Assembly (NCBI RefSeq): GCF_025151385.1
Contig: NZ_CP102287.1
Coordinates: forward strand, 434,001-498,000
From: Hoylesella buccalis ATCC 35310
GTDB lineage: Bacteria; Bacteroidota; Bacteroidia; Bacteroidales; Bacteroidaceae
Reading direction: 5' to 3'
Length of the DNA stretch: 64,000 nucleotides
The position numbers were made by a program, and so were the translations under genes. Positions 55,116-62,822 of this stretch are shown here, piece by piece. Below the pieces are notes generated by a model. It had not been told where the DNA came from and did no database searches. It saw nothing but the letters and a program-made list of their open reading frames with translations. The stretch's first letter is position 1, and each line of letters opens with the position of its first letter.

Positions 55116-56787
55116 CCTGACTTCGTCATCGTGTCACCCAAAAATCTTCGTCAAAGAGTTTAGCTATTCTCTGATGTCTTGCCATCAGCATAGTCTGCGT
55201 ATAAACCTCCTTGTTCAGAGGTAGCTTGATTTGTATCGTTGTAATGGTCTTTGCCAATGCAAGCACCTTGTCTATGCTCATCTTAATCTCTGAGACTTTC
55301 AACATACGCTCCAATTCCTTGTATACTTTCAAAGCCACGAAGCAGATGCATATATGAGCCTCGATTCGTTTGCGCGTAAAGTGAAACATGGGACGTATCT
55401 CTATCTTTGATTTGGCTATGCGGAAGGCTCGTTCCACATGCCAAAGGTTGTGATATGCCGTGTATATGTCCTGTATTGGTATATCCGTATTGGTGAGATA
55501 TCCCTTTAGGCCGTCCCATTTGGAGTCGTCGGCAACACGGTCATAATTGATGGCGACTTTCACTTCACCATCCATGGATAAGAACTTATTGTAACCTCTC
55601 TTGTTGATGTTGCCTTTCGTGAGCGCACCATGCTTGTAAGCCTTTTCCAACCTGCGTATTCCCTTTTCCCGGTTATAGGCATCTTTCTTAGCACGGTCAT
55701 CTGTATAGCCGACCAAGAGACGACGTCCGCCTCCTTTGTCATATTCAACCATCTGGCAGTCGCGCTTGGGCTGTTCCAGTATCCAGTTCTTGACCTCTTG
55801 ACTTTCATTCTTTATCTTCGCACCTATTATATACTTGTAGCCGTGCGATTCAAGTTCCGCTATGTTGGCATTGTTCATCAGACCAGAATCTGCCACTACA
55901 ACGAAGTTTTCCAATCCGTATTTGCTTACAAACTCGTTTATCGTCGGCAGCATCGTATGACCCTCATATTTGTTGCCTTCATGGATGCAATAGGCAAGCG
56001 GATAGCCACCAAGGCTGACAAGCAGTCCAAGTATGATTTGAGGATTACTGTGACGTCCCTCTTTCGAGAAACCTGTCTTGCGTAATTCGTCCTCATAATC
56101 CGCTTCAAAGTAAAGTGTGGTAACATCATAGAATAACACACCGATATTTCCACCGAACAGTTTAGCTGTATGTTGCACGCTTATGTCCTGTACGATTTCG
56201 TGCTGATGGTCGCTAAGCTTGTCAAGATAGCGATAGATTTTTGAGAGATCCATATCTTCGTCAAAGTGGTTTTTAAGGTATTCCACCGTGGCAGCTTTGC
56301 TTGTTGGATATGCCAAACGAGCCTTAACAAGCTTGCGGAATACATCATCGTCAATCCGATTGAAACCAATCCTGTCAAACGTGCGGTCTAATATCAAGTC
56401 GCATCCGTTGAGAAAGATATTGCTGACATTGGACAGGACACGGCGGACTTCTTCACGCTCATGGTCACAGGCCTCACGTTCCTCGCCGAATAGATCAAGC
56501 TGGGGCTGGCGGCGTGAATTCTCTCTGGAAATCCATTCTTTTGCTTCAATGACAAGATTTTCAACCTCACCTTCATTATAGGCTACTCCAATTGTGGCAA
56601 GTTCCTTCATTTTGCCTCCAATTTTCTCAACAACGATAACTCCGATATTGCCAGATGGATATTTCTTTTTGCGGACAAACATAGTTAAAATATCTTTCGT
56701 GTCACCCAATATTAGATGACACAAAGATACAAAATAGTGTTTATCAACCAGTTATAAAATACATGTTTTTTGAGTGACGAAGTCAGG
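55116..56787. mobile_element. IS1634-family insertion sequence, 1672 bp
   Basis: The ends are 13-bp perfect inverted repeats, CCTGACTTCGTCA at 55116-55128 and its complement at 56775-56787. One intact transposase gene on the minus strand fills the element. A perfect 92-bp direct repeat flanks it, consistent with the long target duplications of this family. The intact gene and the perfect repeats suggest a recent insertion. Confidence 0.92.
55126..56682 (-). CDS. IS1634-family transposase
   Basis: This 518-residue DDE transposase shows the family's catalytic residues: Asp186 (FYDVTTLYF), Asp265 (VVADSGLM) and Glu417 (WHVERAFRIAK). The C-terminal part has the AHICICFVALKVYKELE pattern found in the family. 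I chose ATG 56682 (MFVRKKKYPSGNIG) over an in-frame ATG at 56724, because the longer start adds 14 residues that run through the sub-terminal DNA of the element. The stop codon at 55126-55128 lies within the left inverted repeat. Confidence 0.93.
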   Translation of the reverse strand: MFVRKKKYPSGNIGVIVVEKIGGKMKELATIGVAYNEGEVENLVIEAKEWISRENSRRQPQLDLFGEEREACDHEREEVRRVLSNVSNIFLNGCDLILDRTFDRIGFNRIDDDVFRKLVKARLAYPTSKAATVEYLKNHFDEDMDLSKIYRYLDKLSDHQHEIVQDISVQHTAKLFGGNIGVLFYDVTTLYFEADYEDELRKTGFSKEGRHSNPQIILGLLVSLGGYPLAYCIHEGNKYEGHTMLPTINEFVSKYGLENFVVVADSGLMNNANIAELESHGYKYIIGAKIKNESQEVKNWILEQPKRDCQMVEYDKGGGRRLLVGYTDDRAKKDAYNREKGIRRLEKAYKHGALTKGNINKRGYNKFLSMDGEVKVAINYDRVADDSKWDGLKGYLTNTDIPIQDIYTAYHNLWHVERAFRIAKSKIEIRPMFHFTRKRIEAHICICFVALKVYKELERMLKVSEIKMSIDKVLALAKTITTIQIKLPLNKEVYTQTMLMARHQRIAKLFDEDFWVTR

Positions 56788-56879
56788 CCAGCACCAATAT
56801 AGAGGTACAAGGGATTTGGTTGTTACATACATCTGTTGACACTATTTGAGGCAGAATATTTTTTCGCTGCCTCCATTTT
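56788..56879. repeat. 92-bp direct repeat, right copy
   Basis: This is identical to 55024-55115 over all 92 bases and begins at the base after the right inverted repeat of the IS1634-family element. Confidence 0.95.
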
Positions 56880-57552
56880 TATTCTCCTGCTTTATTTCCT
56901 GCGTAGTGATTTTGCTCTGAATTTATTTGTTACAAAAAGGGAAGAGGAAAATATTTGTAAACTTTTGTTCTTGTTTTCAAGTACATCTTTCCCCTGTTAA
57001 AGCATTGAGATAAGCCTAAGAAAATAGCTCGAGTTTTCTTTGTTTTAGTTTTTTTGAAGGTGTCAGAATAGTGAGTTACCACCTTATTCCTATGCTTTAA
57101 TCAGCTTATCTGCATGCTTTAGTCGTGCTAAAAGATAGCTTTTGCTCCCTTGTAGCATGGTTCTAAGATGCCAATTTCGCCCATTTTGATGCCAAAAGCA
57201 TGGAGTTAGCCCCCATGCCTTCTGCTATCTGGTTCGTAAGTCTATCTATATCAATATTTTGTAAAATTCGCATATTTGTCGTCAACCATGAGGTTGATTG
57301 AAAATATCGCCAGGATTTTGCCCTAAAATCCGAGAGTTTTCTAATGTATTGTGTTAAGAATTTTCAAATATTATATGCCTTCAAATACTATCAACTTTTT
57401 ACTTTTATTTGTATGTCGTTAGTGGAAGTTGAATAAGTGCATTGTAGCTTTGAAAATAAAATAATTACTCGAGAATCTCATTTTGCAATCTGAAGTTAGC
57501 AATTTAACCTATTTTTTTTGTCATATCTTGTAAAAAATCTCAAAATAATGAT
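56880..57552. other. AT-rich intergenic region before nuoA
   Basis: No gene is supported in these 670 bases. The octamer GATGCCAA occurs twice (about 57168-57198) and GCATGG/CCATGC forms a weak 6-bp hairpin near 57198-57220. Nothing else is recognised. Confidence 0.4.
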
Positions 57553-57560
57553 TAACTTTG
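57553..57560 (+). promoter_or_regulatory. -7 promoter element of the nuo operon
   Basis: TAACTTTG is an exact TAnnTTTG element 66 bases before the nuoA ATG at 57627. A TTG at 57528-57530 could serve as the -33 element, although the 22-base spacing is slightly long. Confidence 0.65.
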
Positions 57561-57626
57561 CATCGCATTTGTAAAAATGTATGTGTTTCGACAGAAAGCG
57601 AGAACAATTATAATTATAATAATTTT

Positions 57627-57977
57627 ATGAATTTTACTTTATTCGTTACCGTTTTGTTGACGGCCGTAACCTTGGTAGTGGCAGCTTATGTCATTGCAAA
57701 GTTGATTGGTCCGCGCTCGTATAATGCGGTAAAAGGCGAACCCTATGAGAGTGGTATCCCAACGAGAGGTTCTTCGTGGCTTCCCATGCACGTTGGTTAT
57801 TACCTCTTCGCTATCCTTTTCCTCATGTTCGATATCGAGACTGTACTGCTCTATCCATGGGCGGTAGTTGTGCGAGATTTTGGAGCTATGGCATTGGTTA
57901 GCATCGGTTTCTTCCTCATGGTACTTGTCTTAGGCTTGGCTTATGCTTGGCGGAAAGGAGCTTTGGAATGGAAATAA
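57627..57977 (+). CDS. nuoA: NADH-quinone oxidoreductase subunit A
   Basis: This 116-residue membrane subunit of complex I has three hydrophobic segments and the conserved loop KGEPYESGIPTRGSSW, with the YESG and the LFDIE-like LFLMFDIETVLLYPWAVV segment. The ATG at 57627 is chosen because the upstream frame (from 57558) runs into the promoter and lacks a hydrophobic start. nuoB overlaps its end by ten bases. Confidence 0.95.
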   Translation: MNFTLFVTVLLTAVTLVVAAYVIAKLIGPRSYNAVKGEPYESGIPTRGSSWLPMHVGYYLFAILFLMFDIETVLLYPWAVVVRDFGAMALVSIGFFLMVLVLGLAYAWRKGALEWK

Positions 57978-58663
57978 AGAAACCGTATATCAAGAGTATT
58001 CCTTACGAAGAGTTTAAGGACAACGAATCGTTGGAACGCATTGTTGACGAACTCCATGAAGGAGGCGTGAATGTTGTCACAGGATCGCTGGATCAATTGA
58101 TTAACTGGGGACGTGCCAACTCGCTCTGGAGCTTGACATTCGCTACCAGCTGTTGCGGTATTGAGTTTATGGCAGTGGGATGCGCTCGTTACGATTTCGC
58201 TCGTTTCGGATTTGAGGTCACACGTAACTCTCCACGACAAGCCGACCTGATTATGTGTGCTGGAACCATTACCAACAAAATGGCACCTGCTTTTAGGCGT
58301 TTATACGATGAAATGGCAGAACCCAAATACGTTATTGCGGTAGGAGGATGTGCCATTTCTGGCGGTCCGTTTAAGAGCAGTTATCACGTGGTTAGAGGAA
58401 TTGATGAGATTGTTCCCGTCGATGTCTTTATACCGGGATGTCCGCCACGCCCAGAGGCTATCATGTATGGCATGATGCAGTTGCAGCGCAAAATCAAAGT
58501 AGAAAAATTCTTCGGAGGTGTCAATCATAAGCAAGAGGATCACCACCACGGATTGAGTAACGCAGAGGTGTACCAACAAAAACTGAAGGAAAACAAGCCT
58601 ATCGTAGTGACTCACGTTCCCGAAGACTTTCATCCTCAAGAAGAGTTAGAACATCAACATTAA
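57968..58663 (+). CDS. nuoB: NADH-quinone oxidoreductase subunit B
   Basis: This 231-residue peripheral subunit carries iron-sulfur cluster N2. The ligands are visible as Cys62, Cys63 (SCCGIEFM), Cys128 (GGCAISGGP) and Cys158 (IPGCPPRPE). A His-rich, charged C-terminal tail (NHKQEDHHHGLSNAE and onward) is longer than in E. coli. The ATG at 57968 gives the conserved start MEIKKPYI. It overlaps nuoA by ten bases. Confidence 0.97.
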   Translation: MEIKKPYIKSIPYEEFKDNESLERIVDELHEGGVNVVTGSLDQLINWGRANSLWSLTFATSCCGIEFMAVGCARYDFARFGFEVTRNSPRQADLIMCAGTITNKMAPAFRRLYDEMAEPKYVIAVGGCAISGGPFKSSYHVVRGIDEIVPVDVFIPGCPPRPEAIMYGMMQLQRKIKVEKFFGGVNHKQEDHHHGLSNAEVYQQKLKENKPIVVTHVPEDFHPQEELEHQH

Positions 58664-58679
58664 ATAAGGTATATCGGAT

Positions 58680-60251
58680 ATGAAATTAGAAAATATAGAA
58701 ATTGCATTCAGTAACTTGGCACAAGAGATGTCGAAACTGAAGAACGACAAGCATTTCGATTACCTTGTTACCATTGTTGGCGAAGACTTTGGCGAAGAAG
58801 GGTTAGGATGTATTTATATTTTAGAAAACACACTAACTCACGAGCGTACATCGGTCAAGGCGATAGCGCAGCAAATAGGGGAGGAGTATGTACTCGATAC
58901 TGTTTCCAACCTATGGAAGGCTGCCGATATTTTAGAGCGTGAAGTGTACGACTTCTTAGGTATTAAGTTCTTGGGACATAAGGATATGCGCCGTCTTTAT
59001 TTGCGCAATGATTTCAAGGGCTATCCACTTCGTAAGAACTTCGATGTCTCGCCCGAGAACAACCAGTACACTTTGGAAGAGGATGTGGAGTTGGATTACA
59101 CGTTCCAATACTCACTCGACAAGAACGGTAACTTGGTAGAGACCCGCGTTCCGTTGTTCACAGACAACGATTTCGTTATCAACATCGGTCCTCAACACCC
59201 CAGTACGCACGGTGTACTTCGTTTGCAAAGTGTATTAAGCGGTGAAACCGTGAAGCGAATTTATCCGCATTTGGGATATATCCACCGTGGAATGGAGAAG
59301 ATGTGCGAGGCGTACACCTATCCTCAAACCTTGGCGTTGACAGACCGAATGGACTACCTCAGTGCCATGATGAACCGCCATGCGTTGGTGGGCGTTATCG
59401 AAGAGGCGATGGAGATAGAACTGACCGAGCGCATACAGTACATCCGTACCATCATGGACGAGTTGCAGCGTATCGACTCGCACTTGCTATATTTGGGTTG
59501 TTGCGCACAGGATTTGGGTGCTTTGACAGCCTTCTTGTACAGCATGCGCGACCGTGAACACGTGTTGAACGTCATGGAGGAGACTACGGGTGGACGACTC
59601 ATTCAAAACTATTACCGCATTGGCGGTTGCCAAGATGATATTGATTCCAACTTTGTGGAGAACACCAAGAAACTGTGTGCTTATCTCAAACCCATGTTAC
59701 AAGAGTACATGGATGTGTTTGGGGATAACGTCATTATGCAACAACGCTTCAAGGGAATTGCGCCCATGAATCTTGAAAACATCATTAGTTATGGTGTAAC
59801 AGGTGCTTCTGGACGTGCTTCTGGCTGGAAAAACGATGTGCGCAAGAATCATCCTTATGCCATGTACGACAAGGTAGAGTTTGAGGAAGTTCTCAACGAG
59901 CATTGCGATTCGTTTGGTAGATACCTCAATCGTATTGAGGAAATCAAGCAAAGCATTCGCATCATCGAACAGCTTATTGATAATATTCCAGCAGGCGACT
60001 TCTATGTAAAACAGAAGCCAATCATCAAAGTGCCTGAAGGACAATGGTATTTCTCATGCGAAGGCTCGCGTGGCGAAATAGGAGTTTACTTGGATTCCAA
60101 GGGAGACAAGATGCCTTATCGCTTGAAATTCCGTCCTATGGGCTTGAATCATGTTGCTGCGATGGATGAGATGCTACGAGGACAAAAGATAGCTGACCTT
60201 GTTACTGCAGGTGCGGCGCTCGACTTTGTCATTCCAGATATTGACAGATAG
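58680..60251 (+). CDS. nuoCD: NADH-quinone oxidoreductase fused subunits C and D
   Basis: This 523-residue protein joins the 30-kDa subunit (NuoC, about residues 1-125, with ILEREVYDFLGIKFLGHKDMRRLYLRNDFKGYPLRK) to the 49-kDa subunit (NuoD, from INIGPQHPSTHGVLRLQSVLSGETV). The latter holds the quinone-site GPQHPSTHG motif and the HRGMEK segment. C and D fusion is common in this phylum. The following gene is nuoH, so the nuoE, nuoF and nuoG genes are not here. A gap of 80 bases separates it from nuoH, with no gene in it. Confidence 0.97.
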   Translation: MKLENIEIAFSNLAQEMSKLKNDKHFDYLVTIVGEDFGEEGLGCIYILENTLTHERTSVKAIAQQIGEEYVLDTVSNLWKAADILEREVYDFLGIKFLGHKDMRRLYLRNDFKGYPLRKNFDVSPENNQYTLEEDVELDYTFQYSLDKNGNLVETRVPLFTDNDFVINIGPQHPSTHGVLRLQSVLSGETVKRIYPHLGYIHRGMEKMCEAYTYPQTLALTDRMDYLSAMMNRHALVGVIEEAMEIELTERIQYIRTIMDELQRIDSHLLYLGCCAQDLGALTAFLYSMRDREHVLNVMEETTGGRLIQNYYRIGGCQDDIDSNFVENTKKLCAYLKPMLQEYMDVFGDNVIMQQRFKGIAPMNLENIISYGVTGASGRASGWKNDVRKNHPYAMYDKVEFEEVLNEHCDSFGRYLNRIEEIKQSIRIIEQLIDNIPAGDFYVKQKPIIKVPEGQWYFSCEGSRGEIGVYLDSKGDKMPYRLKFRPMGLNHVAAMDEMLRGQKIADLVTAGAALDFVIPDIDR

Positions 60252-60331
60252 CAGGTATATAAGTTGACAACTTGTAGCAATGCTTTGCTCAATGTTCGCA
60301 ACTTGTTCAATATAAATAACTTAAATAGATC

Positions 60332-61417
60332 ATGTTTGATTTTAGTATAGTAACCACATGGTTCGACACGCTGCTTCGACAAACCTTAGGTTTGAACGAT
60401 TTTTGGACGATATTCATTGAATGTGTTATCGTTGGTGTCGCCATTCTCACTGCCTACGCCTTGTTGGCGATAGTGTTGATATTCATGGAACGTAAGGTGT
60501 GTGCTTACTTCCAATGTCGTCTCGGGCCTATGCGTGTGGGCTTTTGGGGAACGCTTCAGGTGTTTGCCGACGTGTTTAAGATGCTCATTAAAGAAATCTT
60601 TGCCGTTGACAAAGCCGACAAATTCTTGTATTATATTGCGCCATTCTTTGTCGTGATTGCCTCGGTGGGTACTTTCTCGTTCCTTCCTTGGAATAAGGGA
60701 GCGCACATTCTCGATTTTAACGTGGGCATCTTCTTGGTGTCTGCTATATCGAGTATTGGTGTGTTAGGCGTCTTTTTGGCAGGATGGGGATCAAATAACA
60801 AATATTCTGTTCTGTCTGCCATGCGTGGAGCGGTGCAGATGATTTCGTATGAAATGACCTTGGGACTGACTCTCATTGCGGCTGTTGCCTTGACGGGAAC
60901 GATGCAAATGAGCGGAATTGTGGAAGCACAGACAGGACCATGGAACTGGTTAATTATTAAAGGACATCTTCCAGCGATCATTGCATTCTTGTTGTTCTTG
61001 GTAGCTGGCAACGCTGAAGCGAACCGTGGACCGTTCGACTTGGCAGAGGCAGAGAGCGAGTTGACTGCTGGATACCATACAGAGTATTCGGGAATGGGTT
61101 TTGGTTTCTACTATTTGGCAGAATACCTCAACCTATTTGTCATCGCAGGATTAGCCACTGCCGTGTTCTTAGGCGGTTGGGCACCTTTCAACATTGGAGT
61201 CGAAGGCTTCGATGCTGTGATGAATTATATTCCTGGCATTGTGTGGTTCTTAGGTAAGACCTTTGTTGTAGTTTGGCTTCTGATGTGGATTCGCTGGACG
61301 TTCCCACGTTTGAGAATTGACCAAATCTTAACTTTAGAGTGGAAGTATCTCATGCCATTGGCATTGGTAAATCTCATACTGATGACCATTTGTGTGGCTT
61401 TTGGTATCCACGGTTAA
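60332..61417 (+). CDS. nuoH: NADH-quinone oxidoreductase subunit H
   Basis: This 361-residue membrane subunit links the peripheral arm and the quinone cavity. Its eight or so hydrophobic segments and the conserved ERKVCAYFQCRLGPMRVGFWGTLQ, GNAEANRGPFDLAEAESELTAGYHTEYSGM and IRWTFPRLRIDQ loops are diagnostic of NuoH. The length is a little above the E. coli protein. It follows nuoCD directly, in the position nuoH takes when nuoEFG are absent. Confidence 0.97.
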   Translation: MFDFSIVTTWFDTLLRQTLGLNDFWTIFIECVIVGVAILTAYALLAIVLIFMERKVCAYFQCRLGPMRVGFWGTLQVFADVFKMLIKEIFAVDKADKFLYYIAPFFVVIASVGTFSFLPWNKGAHILDFNVGIFLVSAISSIGVLGVFLAGWGSNNKYSVLSAMRGAVQMISYEMTLGLTLIAAVALTGTMQMSGIVEAQTGPWNWLIIKGHLPAIIAFLLFLVAGNAEANRGPFDLAEAESELTAGYHTEYSGMGFGFYYLAEYLNLFVIAGLATAVFLGGWAPFNIGVEGFDAVMNYIPGIVWFLGKTFVVVWLLMWIRWTFPRLRIDQILTLEWKYLMPLALVNLILMTICVAFGIHG

Positions 61418-61446
61418 ATCGTTTCATTTCTTGAAGATTCAGTAAG

Positions 61447-61980
61447 ATGGAAAATAAACAATCATATTTTAGCGAAATCTGGTATGCTGTCAAGTCGCTT
61501 GTAACGGGGTTGAGGGTTACCTTGAAGGAATACTTCACCCCAAAGAGCACCGAACAATATCCAGAGAATCGCAAAACGACACTGCATGTGGCTCAACGTC
61601 ATCGCGGACGCTTAGTGTTTAAGCGTAACGAAGACGGCACTCACAACTGTGTAGCGTGCACTATGTGCGAGAAAGCATGTCCCAATGAGACCATACTCAT
61701 TAAGAGTGAAATGGTTGTCAATGAAGAAACGGGCAGGAAAAAGAAACAATTGGTGGACTATCAGTACAAATTAGGCGATTGTATGTTCTGCCAACTCTGT
61801 GTCAACTCTTGTAACTTCAACGCCATTGAGTTTACCAACGACTTTGAAAACAGTGTGTTTGAGCGAGATTCCTTGACCATGCACCTTGACAAGGAAGTGT
61901 ATCAAGGCGGAAGTTTGCCAGACTTGATAGACGGTGGGGCACCGCTGACCATTGGACAATTTAATACCAAAACCAAATAA
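61447..61980 (+). CDS. nuoI: NADH-quinone oxidoreductase subunit I
   Basis: This 177-residue iron-sulfur subunit carries two 4Fe-4S clusters (N6a and N6b). The two motifs are CVACTMCEKAC and CMFCQLCVNSC, each CxxCxxC followed by a fourth Cys. The first helix and loop are as expected. It starts 29 bases after nuoH and ends 14 bases before nuoJ. Confidence 0.96.
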   Translation: MENKQSYFSEIWYAVKSLVTGLRVTLKEYFTPKSTEQYPENRKTTLHVAQRHRGRLVFKRNEDGTHNCVACTMCEKACPNETILIKSEMVVNEETGRKKKQLVDYQYKLGDCMFCQLCVNSCNFNAIEFTNDFENSVFERDSLTMHLDKEVYQGGSLPDLIDGGAPLTIGQFNTKTK

Positions 61981-61994
61981 AAGTAGTAACGTAT

Positions 61995-62516
61995 ATGGCT
62001 AATTTAATCATGTTTTGCATTTTGGCAGTCGTCATCTTGGGCTCTGCCATCATGTGTGTACTAACAAAAAGGATTATGCGGGCGGCTACCTTTCTGATAT
62101 TTGTTTTATTTGGTGTTGCAGGTATCTATTTCCTTTTAGGATATACATATTTGGGAGCAGCACAGATTGCTATTTATGCAGGGGGCATCACGATACTCTA
62201 TATCTTTGCAATACAGTTGGTATCTAAGCGTACGCTCCAAGGATTAGTAGAACATCTCAAAGGTTCACGCGTCTTTCAGGGAGCTTTGCTCTCATTGATA
62301 GGACTGGCTACCGTGATAGGTGTCTTGGTGAAGAACCAGTTTATACATCAAGCAACGCAGGTTGCCGATGCAGAAGTCTCGATGAATGTCATTGGCCAAG
62401 CATTGGTAGGCTCTGAAAAATATCAGTATGTTTTGCCCTTTGAACTCATTTCCGTGTTTTTGTTGGCATGTATCATTGGCGGTTTGTTAATTGCCAGAAA
62501 GGAGGATGATAAATGA
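61995..62516 (+). CDS. nuoJ: NADH-quinone oxidoreductase subunit J
   Basis: This 173-residue membrane subunit has five hydrophobic segments and the conserved YLGAAQIAIYAGGITILYIFAIQLVS stretch, the diagnostic NuoJ helix with its pi-bulge region. Its end overlaps nuoK by four bases (ATGA). Confidence 0.95.
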   Translation: MANLIMFCILAVVILGSAIMCVLTKRIMRAATFLIFVLFGVAGIYFLLGYTYLGAAQIAIYAGGITILYIFAIQLVSKRTLQGLVEHLKGSRVFQGALLSLIGLATVIGVLVKNQFIHQATQVADAEVSMNVIGQALVGSEKYQYVLPFELISVFLLACIIGGLLIARKEDDK

Positions 62517-62821
62517 TACCCGTTGAATGTTTGATAGGTCTGAGTGCGCTATTGTTTTTTATTGGCGTATTTGGCTTCGTTACCCGTCGTAATTTGTTGG
62601 CAATGTTAATCTCCGTAGAGTTGGTTCTTAACTCCGCAGACATCAACTTTGCCGTGTTTAACCGCATCCTGTTCCCCGAACAGTTGGAGGGTTTTTTCTT
62701 CACGTTGTTCTCCATTGGCATCAGTGCTGCCGAGACAGCGGTGGCGATTGCCATTATTATAAACGTTTACCGAAACTTTGGTAGTGATCAGGTGAACAGT
62801 ATTGAAAATATGAAATTATAA
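62513..62821 (+). CDS. nuoK: NADH-quinone oxidoreductase subunit K
   Basis: This 102-residue subunit has three hydrophobic segments with the conserved Glu residues of the proton path, in LLAMLISVELVLNSADINFAVF and ISAAETAVAIAIIINVYR. It overlaps nuoJ by four bases, and nuoL begins one base after its stop. Confidence 0.96.
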   Translation: MIPVECLIGLSALLFFIGVFGFVTRRNLLAMLISVELVLNSADINFAVFNRILFPEQLEGFFFTLFSIGISAAETAVAIAIIINVYRNFGSDQVNSIENMKL

Positions 62822-62822
62822 G

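Noticed and set aside
54932-55141. 69-codon minus-strand frame at the left end of the IS1634-family element
   Set aside because: It spans the insertion junction, so it could not have existed before the insertion, and it runs opposite to the more coherent plus-strand frame.
60252-60331. Possible missed nuoE, nuoF or nuoG fragment
   Set aside because: The 80-base gap is too short for a gene and has no open frame that matches those subunits.
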